A stretch of 11,915 nucleotides of DNA from Hyphomonadaceae bacterium UBA5336 (GTDB lineage Bacteria > Pseudomonadota > Alphaproteobacteria > Caulobacterales > Hyphomonadaceae): NCBI GenBank assembly GCA_002408125.1, contig DHQO01000028.1:17942-29856 (forward strand), written 5' to 3'. The notes under the pieces are model-generated. The model ran no database searches and was not told the origin of the DNA. It was given only the letters and a program-made list of their open reading frames with translations. The position numbers and the translations under genes were made by a program. Positions within the stretch are counted from its first letter, which is position 1. Each line of letters starts with the position of its first letter. Positions 6,119 through 11,915 of the stretch are shown in pieces.

Positions 6119-6867
6119 CCAACGCCGCGGCCATTCGATTTTTGGTGCTCGGCAAAGGCTGCATAGGTTTCTGGCACGCTGCCCTTCATGCGGATATGGC
6201 CGCTGTCGAGCCAGATGGCCTGGGAGCAGTTCTGTTCAAGCATCTTCGGATTGTGTGAGGCAAAGACCAGGATCGCTGCATTGTCGACCAGTTCCTGCAT
6301 GCGCTCTGTGGCCTTCTGACGGAAGCGCGCATCGCCAGCACTCAGCCATTCATCCATGAGCAGGATTTCCGGCGTGAAGGCCGTCGCGATGGCAAAGTTC
6401 AGGCGCATGCGCATACCTGCCGAATAGGTCCGGAACGGCATGTCGAGAAAGTCGCCAAGTTCGGAGAATTCCGCGATCCAGCCGCGGCGCTCCTCGATTT
6501 CCTTGCGGGTCTTTCCGGCGACCAGTCCACGCAGCGTGATATTGCGATGGCCGGTGGCTTCCTGCTGGATGCCGACATTGATGTTCACGAGGCTCGTGGC
6601 CGATCCGATCATTGTAACCTGGCCATTGTCAGGTACACGGGTTCCGGAAAGCACCCGCAGCAGCGTCGACTTTCCGGCGCCATTTGCGCCGATCAGGGCC
6701 AGCCGGTCTCCGCTGCGAAGATCGAAATTGATGTCGGCAAGCGCGCGATAGCCGATGATCTTGCCGGTCTTGCCCCGGACGAAATTGGGCGCAGCGGCTT
6801 CGGCATCGCCGCGAAAGCCGCGAATGGGGAAGGTCACGCCGACAGCCTGTGCGGAGAGTTGGTACAT
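6115..6867 (-). CDS. ABC transporter ATP-binding subunit, polysaccharide export (KpsT/Wzt-like)
   Basis: A 250-residue ATPase that should power export of a capsule- or O-antigen-type polysaccharide together with the permease encoded just upstream. Walker A is GANGAGKST (residues 60-68), the ABC signature is YSAGM (147-151), Walker B is ILLMDE (167-172), and the switch His is 204 in FASHN. The DEWLSAGDARFRQKA segment is characteristic of the polysaccharide/teichoic-acid export subfamily. The protein ends about 30 residues after the core, so it lacks the C-terminal carbohydrate-binding domain of O9a-type Wzt and is closer to KpsT. I choose ATG 6865-6867, one base after the permease stop; an in-frame start at 6912 would add 15 atypical residues read across the end of the permease gene. 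The family identification is firm; the exported polymer is inferred from neighbours. Confidence 0.9.
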   Translation of the reverse strand: MYQLSAQAVGVTFPIRGFRGDAEAAAPNFVRGKTGKIIGYRALADINFDLRSGDRLALIGANGAGKSTLLRVLSGTRVPDNGQVTMIGSATSLVNINVGIQQEATGHRNITLRGLVAGKTRKEIEERRGWIAEFSELGDFLDMPFRTYSAGMRMRLNFAIATAFTPEILLMDEWLSAGDARFRQKATERMQELVDNAAILVFASHNPKMLEQNCSQAIWLDSGHIRMKGSVPETYAAFAEHQKSNGRGVG

Positions 6868-6868
6868 A

Positions 6869-7777
6869 TCAGTCCAGCCAGATCGGGAGTCGGTCGCGGG
6901 CAATGCCGCCAATGATCATCATCAAGAGCCATCCTCCGATCGTGATGCCGCCGGCAACATACCAGTGCAGGTCACTGATCGGGTCGCCGATCAGCGGCCC
7001 GCGAAAGATCTGCACGAAATGCGTGATTGGATTGAGATCGGCGATCATGCGGCGAACGCCTCCGGTTTCCTCATAGGTCCAGAGAATGGGCGTGGTGAAG
7101 AACAGGAGCCGTGTAATGGCGCTGACCAGGTGCTGGAGGTCCCGGAAACGGGCATTCACCAGGCCGAACACATAGTGCACCCAGATCGCATTCAGGAGCA
7201 GGAGCACGAATGCACCAAGGGATTCCCAGGCCGCCGATCCCGGCAGAACCCCGGTTTCATACCAGGCATAGACGAACATGCAGCCGCACAGGACGAGATG
7301 GATGAGCAGCGGGAGCAATGATCGCGACAGGCTCTTGTAGATGTAGACCGAATAGGGCAGCTGCGCTCCCTGGATCCAGCCCGAGGCGCTGACGAAGACA
7401 TTGCAGCCATCCCCGATACTCGAGACCACATACTGGTAGACCGCCATGCCAAAGGCGACATAGAGCAGGTCGTGGCCCTGAAGCGCCCGGAAATAGAGCG
7501 CAATCGCGACGACAAAGACCAGGAAGGAAACCGCGAACCAGGCAACGCCGAGCAGGCTGCCATGGAAGCGGTTGCGGATTTCCTCGCCGGCAAAGTTGAA
7601 CCAGATCCGCCAGCGTAGCAGCCCGCCGCCGAGATCCTTCAGCAACGGCCAGACGCCAGCCTCGTTTTTATGGCTGAACACGCGGGGCTTGGGCGGGGCC
7701 ACAGCCACGACGCCTGTGTCTTGCAATTCACTCATTACGCTACAGGAACCCCGACCCTTGATATTTTGCGGCGCCAT
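6869..7777 (-). CDS. ABC-2 type polysaccharide export permease (KpsM/Wzm-like)
   Basis: A 302-residue inner-membrane protein of the ABC-2 family. An N-terminal cytoplasmic stretch (to about residue 60) ends in the amphipathic segment LLRWRIWFNFAGEEIRNRFHGSLLG, typical just before the first TM helix of KpsM/Wzm. About six hydrophobic segments follow, beginning VAWFAVSFLVFVVAIALYF. The block LLFFTTPILWTYE and the late NPITHFVQIFRGPLIG are recognisable family marks. It would form the channel half of the exporter with the downstream ATPase (stop to start one base apart). The start is uncertain: ATG 7777 or the in-frame ATG 7735. Neither has a good Shine-Dalgarno sequence, and a strong hairpin (7785-7806) lies just upstream of the first. 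Residues before about 40 are unlikely to be conserved, so the choice does not affect the call. Confidence 0.9.
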   Translation of the reverse strand: MAPQNIKGRGSCSVMSELQDTGVVAVAPPKPRVFSHKNEAGVWPLLKDLGGGLLRWRIWFNFAGEEIRNRFHGSLLGVAWFAVSFLVFVVAIALYFRALQGHDLLYVAFGMAVYQYVVSSIGDGCNVFVSASGWIQGAQLPYSVYIYKSLSRSLLPLLIHLVLCGCMFVYAWYETGVLPGSAAWESLGAFVLLLLNAIWVHYVFGLVNARFRDLQHLVSAITRLLFFTTPILWTYEETGGVRRMIADLNPITHFVQIFRGPLIGDPISDLHWYVAGGITIGGWLLMMIIGGIARDRLPIWLD

Positions 7778-7784
7778 GCCGAAC

Positions 7785-7806
7785 CGAAGCAGCTATAGCC
7801 GCTTCG
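7785..7806 (-). promoter_or_regulatory. 22-base near-perfect palindrome upstream of the permease gene
   Basis: Arms CGAAGC (7785-7790) and GCTTCG (7801-7806) surround a central GCTATAGC. The single unmatched pair (A 7791 / C 7800) becomes G-U in the minus-strand transcript, so the RNA can form a nine-pair stem with a UAUA loop. There is no T-run, so it is not a standard terminator. It may be an operator, an mRNA-processing or stability hairpin between gene B and the exporter, or an element that limits translation of the permease. Confidence 0.5.
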
Positions 7807-7849
7807 CGGGCCGTTCGAAAGGCACTGACCTGCATGAATTCAGGGGACT

Positions 7850-7861
7850 TGACAGTTGTCA
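7850..7861. repeat. Short inverted repeat over the stop of gene B
   Basis: TGACA-GT-TGTCA is a perfect five-base inverted repeat with a two-base spacer. It covers the stop codon (7859-7861, minus strand) of the sulfotransferase-like gene B. Its significance is unknown; it may be chance. Confidence 0.3.
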
Positions 7862-8770
7862 GGCGGTTTTGCGTTCCAGGAGGGCGTCACGGACAATATC
7901 TATGGCACCGCGCTCTGCGACCTGGGCCCGGAAGGCGACATGATCATCAATGACATCGGTCGAACCGAGCAATTCGGAGAATCTGGCGATCCAGCCGGCA
8001 TTCTTGGTGTAGAGCTGCAGGGCATGATCGGATGACAGGAAAGTGCGCCAGTCGCCGCCCTTGGCAAACCGCGTGTCCATGCCCCGCTTGGACAGGTACA
8101 TGTTGACGCTCTGGGAAATCGGCGGGCTCAGATTTTTCGACTGGAACAGCGAGCGGTCGAAGATCTTGCGGCCCGAAATGCGCTCGAACTGGTCGAGAAT
8201 GCCTTCCGGCTGACGGACGACATGCACTGGGAACTCCCGGCCGGGCACGCGCTTGTGCGATCCGCCATTGCGGTAGAATTCGTAGACCGAGAGCAGTTTC
8301 ACCGGGTACATGTTGATCTCGTTGGCGTCGTTGGCGTCGAAATCCTCGATTGAGAAGTGCCCGGTCTTGATCGACTGGTTGATCAGGCTTTCCAGCCAGG
8401 AAAACCAGGGGCGCAGACCGAGAACGAACTCAACCTTCGAAAAAGCCTGGAGCCGCTCCATCATTTCGCTGAGCAGCTCGGGCGACAGGTGGTTGATTCG
8501 CGAGAGCGTCTCGTCGGAGATGACTGCGAGGGTGCAGCCCGCATCGAAAACCGACTTAACCTTGTCGGCATACTGGACCGGTGTCATCGCGCAGCCGGAA
8601 TCGTTGCCCAGGCCGATGGCGTTGGCAAAGCAGCGGCTCTGAATGATCGGCCCGTCGAAGAAGTGGCAATAATGCAGGTCGCCCGCAACGCTGCCATTGC
8701 GGTAGAGATAGTTCTGCAGGCTGGTGGTTCCGGTCTTGGGCAGACCCACATGGACCAAAATACGCGGCAT
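7859..8770 (-). CDS. Sulfotransferase-like P-loop protein B (paralogue of 3619-4536)
   Basis: A 303-residue protein aligning end to end with protein A: MPRILVHVGLPKTGTTSLQ with the P-loop LPKTGTT (10-16), HYCHFFDG...QSRCFANAIGLG (33-54), SDETLSR (85-91) and LRPWFSWLESLINQ (119-132). The C-terminal TFLS...LYxxNxxW region and a final acidic/hydrophobic helix also match. As for A, I infer PAPS-dependent sulfation of a glycan in the cytoplasm; nucleotide binding by the loop is well supported, the acceptor is not. I start at ATG 8768-8770, because it aligns exactly with the start of protein A; a TTG two codons upstream is possible. No strong Shine-Dalgarno is seen. It is the first gene of a minus-strand set leading, after 81 bases, into the exporter permease and ATPase, so sulfation and export may be co-expressed. 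Confidence 0.75.
   Translation of the reverse strand: MPRILVHVGLPKTGTTSLQNYLYRNGSVAGDLHYCHFFDGPIIQSRCFANAIGLGNDSGCAMTPVQYADKVKSVFDAGCTLAVISDETLSRINHLSPELLSEMMERLQAFSKVEFVLGLRPWFSWLESLINQSIKTGHFSIEDFDANDANEINMYPVKLLSVYEFYRNGGSHKRVPGREFPVHVVRQPEGILDQFERISGRKIFDRSLFQSKNLSPPISQSVNMYLSKRGMDTRFAKGGDWRTFLSSDHALQLYTKNAGWIARFSELLGSTDVIDDHVAFRAQVAERGAIDIVRDALLERKTA
8376..8416. repeat. Direct repeat copy 2 (within gene B)
   Basis: The partner of the repeat at 4121-4161, in the same orientation, with three mismatches in 41 bases. It shows that genes A and B descend from a duplication, or are kept similar by conversion or selection on the motif. Confidence 0.8.
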
Positions 8771-8853
8771 CTTCAAAGTCTACCCATGCTAAACGCTGAG
8801 GCCGAAACTGGCCGGTATGAGCCTGTCAGCCGGATATCGAGCACTGCAAGTTC

Positions 8854-8896
8854 CAGGCAGGCTTGTTCCAAAATGTTCAGGAATCCTGACTGCCTG
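8854..8896. repeat. Nested inverted repeats
   Basis: The outer arms are CAGGCAG (8854-8860) and CTGCCTG (8890-8896). Within them lies TCAGG-AAT-CCTGA (8877-8889), another perfect inverted repeat ending directly before the right outer arm. The adjoining A-run on the + strand follows the right arm, the wrong side for an intrinsic terminator in either direction. It may be a regulator-binding region or a leader structure for gene B. Confidence 0.45.
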
Positions 8897-8957
8897 TAAA
8901 AAACCTATCAGCAAAGCGTTCACAAAACTACTCCTGGTCGCAAGCCGAGCACATTTC

Positions 8958-8969
8958 TGCACCGGTGCA
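8958..8969. promoter_or_regulatory. Perfect 12-base palindrome, possible operator
   Basis: TGCACCGGTGCA is fully self-complementary and lies about 190 bases upstream of the start of gene B, in non-coding DNA. The size and symmetry suit a dimeric regulator, but no specific regulator can be named. Confidence 0.35.
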
Positions 8970-9088
8970 CCCCGCACGCCGCTTTCATCTCTTAAGGTAG
9001 GGACTTGAAACCGGAAGTACAGCTTAACCTTTTGATACGTGCACACATCTCATGACGAAACTATGAGCGCCGGTTTCGGATACGGCCG

Positions 9089-9475
9089 CTAGCGGGAAAA
9101 CCCGTATTTCGCCATCAGCTCTTCGCGGGTGTAGATTTCCGGCGCCTGGCCTGGCGGTCTGCGCCCGGCGATGCGCTCATAGCGCCCGTCCTTGCGCTTG
9201 AAATACCAGGGCAAATCCCGCTGCCCCTGGATTTCGAGCCAGGCCAGATATTCATCCAGTGTGGCAAAGCTGCGCCCGTCCGAATAGGGCAGGCCGGAGA
9301 TGTCTTCGGGCATGGTTATTTCCGGGGCTCCACTGGGTGCCACATCATGGCCTGGTTCGCTGACAACACCGTTCCCGCCGCAGGCGGTGAGGCAGAGCAG
9401 GAGCGTGGCCGGCACACAATTCCTTGGAAGTAACATGAAATTTTCCAGAATACCGCGATTTAATACTCTCTTCAT
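9089..9475 (-). CDS. Small predicted lipoprotein, function unknown
   Basis: A 128-residue protein with a hydrophobic N-terminal stretch ending in the lipobox LTAC (Cys32), followed by GGNG, so it should be a lipid-anchored envelope protein. The mature part has an acidic, Pro-rich linker (GVVSEPGHDVAPSGAPEITMPEDISG). A compact charged region follows, with ATLDEYLAWLEIQGQRDLPWYFKRKDG (about 72-98) and ending REELMAKYGFSR. I do not recognise the family. ATG 9475 has AGGA nine bases upstream; a second in-frame ATG at 9436 would give a shorter, more typical lipoprotein signal (Cys19) and is nearly as likely. It is divergent from the secreted protease, with about 60 bases between starts, so they may share control. 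Serralysin loci often carry a small periplasmic inhibitor, but this protein does not look like the known Inh/AprI family. Confidence 0.65.
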   Translation of the reverse strand: MKRVLNRGILENFMLLPRNCVPATLLLCLTACGGNGVVSEPGHDVAPSGAPEITMPEDISGLPYSDGRSFATLDEYLAWLEIQGQRDLPWYFKRKDGRYERIAGRRPPGQAPEIYTREELMAKYGFSR

Positions 9476-9535
9476 TATCGCCAATCCTGCGCTTCGGTGT
9501 ATAGCTTAGTCTGCGAATTTAAGGTGGGGTTTGCT
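9476..9535. promoter_or_regulatory. Divergent promoter region, lipoprotein / metalloprotease
   Basis: Sixty bases separate the two divergent starts (99 if the shorter lipoprotein is right). A TATAGC at 9500-9505 could act as a -10 for the + strand, and its complement region (GCTATAC) for the minus strand, but no good -35 is visible. The protease has a clear Shine-Dalgarno, AAGGTGGGG at 9521-9529, six bases before ATG 9536. Confidence 0.4.
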
Positions 9536-11915
9536 ATGTGCCAGAATTGTTTCAACCAATTGAATGATGAGAAGCTCGGCTTTCTGGACTTGCCGCAAGT
9601 TGTGCATGTCGGAAGCCAGGGCACACCTGTCTTCGAGTTGTTTCCGACGGTCTCCGACACAGGCGGAAGCGAGACCTATCCGGGAGACTTCTCTTTCGAT
9701 GACTTCTTCCAGGATGCCTTTGCCAAGGTGAGCCAGGCCTTCCTGAATGCGGGGGTTGAAGCCTCGCCGGGCCGGCTGGAGGTTGCGCCGGATATTGATC
9801 CCGCCCAGCCTGCCACGGGCGCCCCCTGGACGATGGCGGGCACGCCGGATGCGAGGTTCGGGCCGGGCTTCAATCCCGAAATTGCCGTCGATATTCCCGG
9901 TGATATCAGCACGACTGAAAGCTTGGCAATCGGGTCGAGCGTGATTTCCGATGTCGAAGCCGGGTTCGAAGAGGACTGGTTCGAGGTTTCCCTCTCCGGC
10001 GGGCAGAGCTACCAGTTCGATCTTACCGGGACCGGCGGCAGCCCGATATCGGATGCCGTACTGTTTTTCTATGACGGGGACGGAAACTACATCACCTATG
10101 ATGATGACAGCGGCAGTGGCACAGATGCCAGCATCATCTTCACGCCGGGCAGCACGGGAACCTATTATGTTTCCGCTTCCGCCTATGCGGCGGGCGACTA
10201 TATATTATCCGGCATAACGGTCACGCCGGCGGCGGACACGATAGCCGGCGATCCGTCGACCACCGCAACACTCGCGATTGGCGGCAGCGAGTCCTCAAAC
10301 ATCAATTCGGCCTTCGAGGAAGACTGGTTCGAGGTCACGCTGACGGCGGGCAATACATACACGTTCGAGCTGGAAGGCACTGGTGCCGATGCGCTGGCGG
10401 ACCCCGTGTTGTTCTTTTATGATGGCGCGGGGAACTTTCTGGCGCTCAATGATGATGCTGATGACTTCACATTCGATTCCCTGCTCCAGTTCACGCCCGG
10501 CAACTCGGGTACGTATTATATTGCCGCGTCCGGCTACAATTTCGGTGACTATACCCTGTCCGTCACGGAATCCGTTCCTGTGGCCGATACCATTCCGGGG
10601 GATACGTCCACCGCCGAGACCGTAATCGTTGGCGGAACCGCGTCTTCGACGCTCGATACGGTCGGCGACACGGACTGGTTCGCCATAACACTGACGGCGG
10701 GCGAAACTTACGCCATCTCGCTGGCTGGCTCGGGTGCGGACCCGCTCTCCGATCCGCTTGTTGCGCTTTACGATTCCACGGGCGCTGTCCGCCTGGCGGA
10801 AAATGATGATGGCGGGCTGGGTCTCAACTCCCAGCTCATCTACACTGCCACGACGACAGGGACCTACTATATCTCTGCAGAATCCTATGCGCTCTCCTAT
10901 ATCGGCGATTATACGATCAGCGTCGAGATCACCGAACCGCCGAGCCTGCTGGATTCCGTCAACTGGGGCGGAAATGGCAATGTGATCAGTCCCGGCGACG
11001 GCGTCATCGATGTCTATTTCGCCACCAATGGCGAGACCTTCGATGGCGAGACCTCGATCGGCTGGTCGGCCTACGAAATCCAGCAGGCCATGGCCGCGCT
11101 GGACCATTATAGCGAGTATCTTGATCTCACCTTCGCCCAGACCACGGATTCCGGGGATGCCGACTTCATCTTCGTCCAGAATGAGGCGACCGACTATCTC
11201 GGCTATTTCAATCCGCCCGGAACGCTGAATGCGGGCGTCGGAGTGTTCTCCGATGTCGGCTACGGCTGGGACGATACAGGCGGTCTGGAGCAGGGCGGAT
11301 TCGGCTGGATTACCCTGATCCACGAGATCGGCCACGGCCTCGGGCTCTCGCATCCGCACGATACAGGCGGTGGTTCGGTTGTCTTGACCGGCGTTACAGG
11401 GGCGTTCGATTCCTATGGGGATTATGACCTCAACCAGGGCATCTATACCACCATGTCCTATAATGATGGCTGGCAGACCTCGGCCGAGGGCCCATCGACC
11501 AGCCCGAATTTTGGCTACCAGGCCACGGTCATGGCGATCGATTTTGCCGTGCTGCAAGAGAAATATGGCGCCAACACCACGGCCAATAGCGGCGATACAG
11601 TTTACACTCTGCCCAACAGCAATTCGGCGGGCAACTTCTTTTCCCTCATCTGGGATGTTTCGGGCAATGACACGATCCAGGCCGGGTTCGGTGCGGCTGC
11701 CGTGACCATAGATCTGCGTGCCGCGACGCTGGAATACGAGATCGGCGGCGGCGGATTTGTTTCCTGGCAGTCAGGTATTCGCGGTGGCCTGACCATCGCC
11801 AATGGCGTCGTGATCGAGAAAGCGATCGGCTCGAGTGCGGGCGACATACTGATCGCAAATGATTCCGGGAGCACGCTGATCGGCAAGGGTGGCGCCGACA
11901 CTCTGCTAGGCGGTG
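9536..11915 (+). CDS. Serralysin-like M10 zinc metalloprotease with three PPC domains and RTX repeats (3' end outside window)
   Basis: The frame is open from ATG 9536 to the right edge (793 codons, no stop), with AAGGTGGGG just upstream. Layout: residues 1-127 a unique N-terminus opening MCQNC; about 128-469 three tandem PPC domains, each with a DWF core at 147, 263 and 380; about 470-700 the M10/serralysin catalytic domain. The zinc site is HEIGHGLGLSH (His596, Glu597, His600, His606), and the Met-turn is TMSYN (Met640, with the Tyr642 ligand typical of serralysins). Then follows a beta-rich linker and, at 783-793, GKGGADTLLGG, the first clear RTX calcium-binding repeat. No Sec signal peptide is present, which fits type I (ABC) secretion by a C-terminal signal that must lie beyond the window. 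The likely role is extracellular protein degradation. The PPC domains lie before the protease domain rather than at the C-terminus, where the name places them. Confidence 0.92.
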   Translation, partial: MCQNCFNQLNDEKLGFLDLPQVVHVGSQGTPVFELFPTVSDTGGSETYPGDFSFDDFFQDAFAKVSQAFLNAGVEASPGRLEVAPDIDPAQPATGAPWTMAGTPDARFGPGFNPEIAVDIPGDISTTESLAIGSSVISDVEAGFEEDWFEVSLSGGQSYQFDLTGTGGSPISDAVLFFYDGDGNYITYDDDSGSGTDASIIFTPGSTGTYYVSASAYAAGDYILSGITVTPAADTIAGDPSTTATLAIGGSESSNINSAFEEDWFEVTLTAGNTYTFELEGTGADALADPVLFFYDGAGNFLALNDDADDFTFDSLLQFTPGNSGTYYIAASGYNFGDYTLSVTESVPVADTIPGDTSTAETVIVGGTASSTLDTVGDTDWFAITLTAGETYAISLAGSGADPLSDPLVALYDSTGAVRLAENDDGGLGLNSQLIYTATTTGTYYISAESYALSYIGDYTISVEITEPPSLLDSVNWGGNGNVISPGDGVIDVYFATNGETFDGETSIGWSAYEIQQAMAALDHYSEYLDLTFAQTTDSGDADFIFVQNEATDYLGYFNPPGTLNAGVGVFSDVGYGWDDTGGLEQGGFGWITLIHEIGHGLGLSHPHDTGGGSVVLTGVTGAFDSYGDYDLNQGIYTTMSYNDGWQTSAEGPSTSPNFGYQATVMAIDFAVLQEKYGANTTANSGDTVYTLPNSNSAGNFFSLIWDVSGNDTIQAGFGAAAVTIDLRAATLEYEIGGGGFVSWQSGIRGGLTIANGVVIEKAIGSSAGDILIANDSGSTLIGKGGADTLLGG
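9917..10942 (+). repeat. Three tandem PPC-domain repeats in the protease gene
   Basis: Three copies of 116-117 codons start near 9917, 10265 and 10616. Each has a glycine-rich lead, DWFxxxLxxGxxYxxxLxGxG, a LFFYD or LVALYD strand, an acidic loop (YDDD, NDDAD, ENDD) and GTYYxxAxxY...GDYxxS. Copies 1 and 2 are closest: FEEDWFEV is identical and the underlying DNA is very similar. Copy 3 is the most divergent. These beta-sandwich domains commonly flank secreted peptidases and are thought to help binding or secretion. Confidence 0.8.

Larger units (their letters stand above)
8771..9088. promoter_or_regulatory. 318-base gene-free region upstream of gene B
   Basis: I see no credible gene on either strand here; the short open frames have no family-like sequence or ribosome site. 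The region should hold the promoter of the minus-strand gene B/exporter set and receive the end of the lipoprotein gene. It contains a nested inverted repeat (8854-8896), a perfect 12-base palindrome (8958-8969) and, close to the lipoprotein stop, an imperfect inverted repeat around 9065-9089 with no T-run. A T-run on the minus strand (complement of AAAAAA around 8898-8903) lies beside the nested repeat. No confident -35/-10 pair was found. Confidence 0.5.

Noticed and set aside
6868..6912. Upstream start for the exporter ATPase
   Set aside because: It would add 15 residues read across the end of the permease gene. ATG 6867 directly after the permease stop gives the normal family N-terminus.
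8817..9008. A 63-codon + strand open frame in the gene-free region
   Set aside because: There is no ribosome-binding site and no family-like sequence, and it runs through several inverted repeats. Chance open frame.
10295..11557. A 420-codon open frame on the minus strand opposite the metalloprotease
   Set aside because: The + strand holds the HExxH site, Met-turn and PPC repeats in one unbroken frame. The antisense translation has periodic but meaningless GDI/RIA-rich text produced by the PPC repeats.
1..11915. Prophage or mobile-element interpretation because of the DUF2793 gene
   Set aside because: No integrase, transposase, terminase, capsid or attachment-site repeat is visible, and the neighbours are all polysaccharide genes.

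Overview
The window reads as a stretch of a GC-rich alphaproteobacterial chromosome. A marine, stalked or budding group such as Hyphomonadaceae/Maricaulaceae is my best guess, based on codon use, the DUF2793 protein, the PPC-plus-serralysin protease and the sulfotransferases. No marker gene fixes the taxon. Nearly everything from the left edge to about 8.8 kb concerns making, sulfating and exporting a surface polysaccharide; the right end is a secreted-protease locus.

Left block, + strand (3-3610): the C-terminal half of GDP-mannose 4,6-dehydratase (gmd), a PAPS-type sulfotransferase, GDP-L-fucose synthase (fcl), and a family 2 glycosyltransferase whose GTG start overlaps the fcl stop. Gmd and Fcl convert GDP-mannose to GDP-L-fucose. 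The sulfotransferase between them and the transferase after them suggest a sulfated, fucose-containing glycan.

Middle block (3619-8770): on the minus strand, a small HU-like protein with a Pro/Gln-rich tail is translationally coupled to sulfotransferase-like protein A (3619-4536). A DUF2793 phage-tail/GTA-like protein (5065-6108, +) is divergent from it. A two-gene ABC-2 exporter of the KpsM/KpsT (Wzm/Wzt) type (6115-7777, -) follows, preceded in the same orientation by sulfotransferase-like protein B (7859-8770, -). A and B are clear paralogues with near-identical DNA stretches, so they form direct repeats bracketing the exporter, the DUF2793 gene and the HU-like gene. The expected flow is: GDP-fucose made and transferred, the polymer sulfated by one to three sulfotransferases, then exported through the ABC pair. 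No polymerase, outer-membrane channel or PAPS synthesis gene is visible here.

Right block (8771-11915): a 318-base gene-free stretch holding several inverted repeats; a small lipoprotein on the minus strand; and, divergent from it across about 60 bp, a large gene running off the right edge. That gene encodes an M10 serralysin-like zinc metalloprotease with an N-terminal CxxC, three tandem PPC domains, the HExxHxxGxxH site and Met-turn, and the first RTX-type glycine-rich repeat at the window edge. It has no Sec signal, as expected for type I secretion.

I found no tRNA, rRNA, CRISPR array, transposase or integrase.
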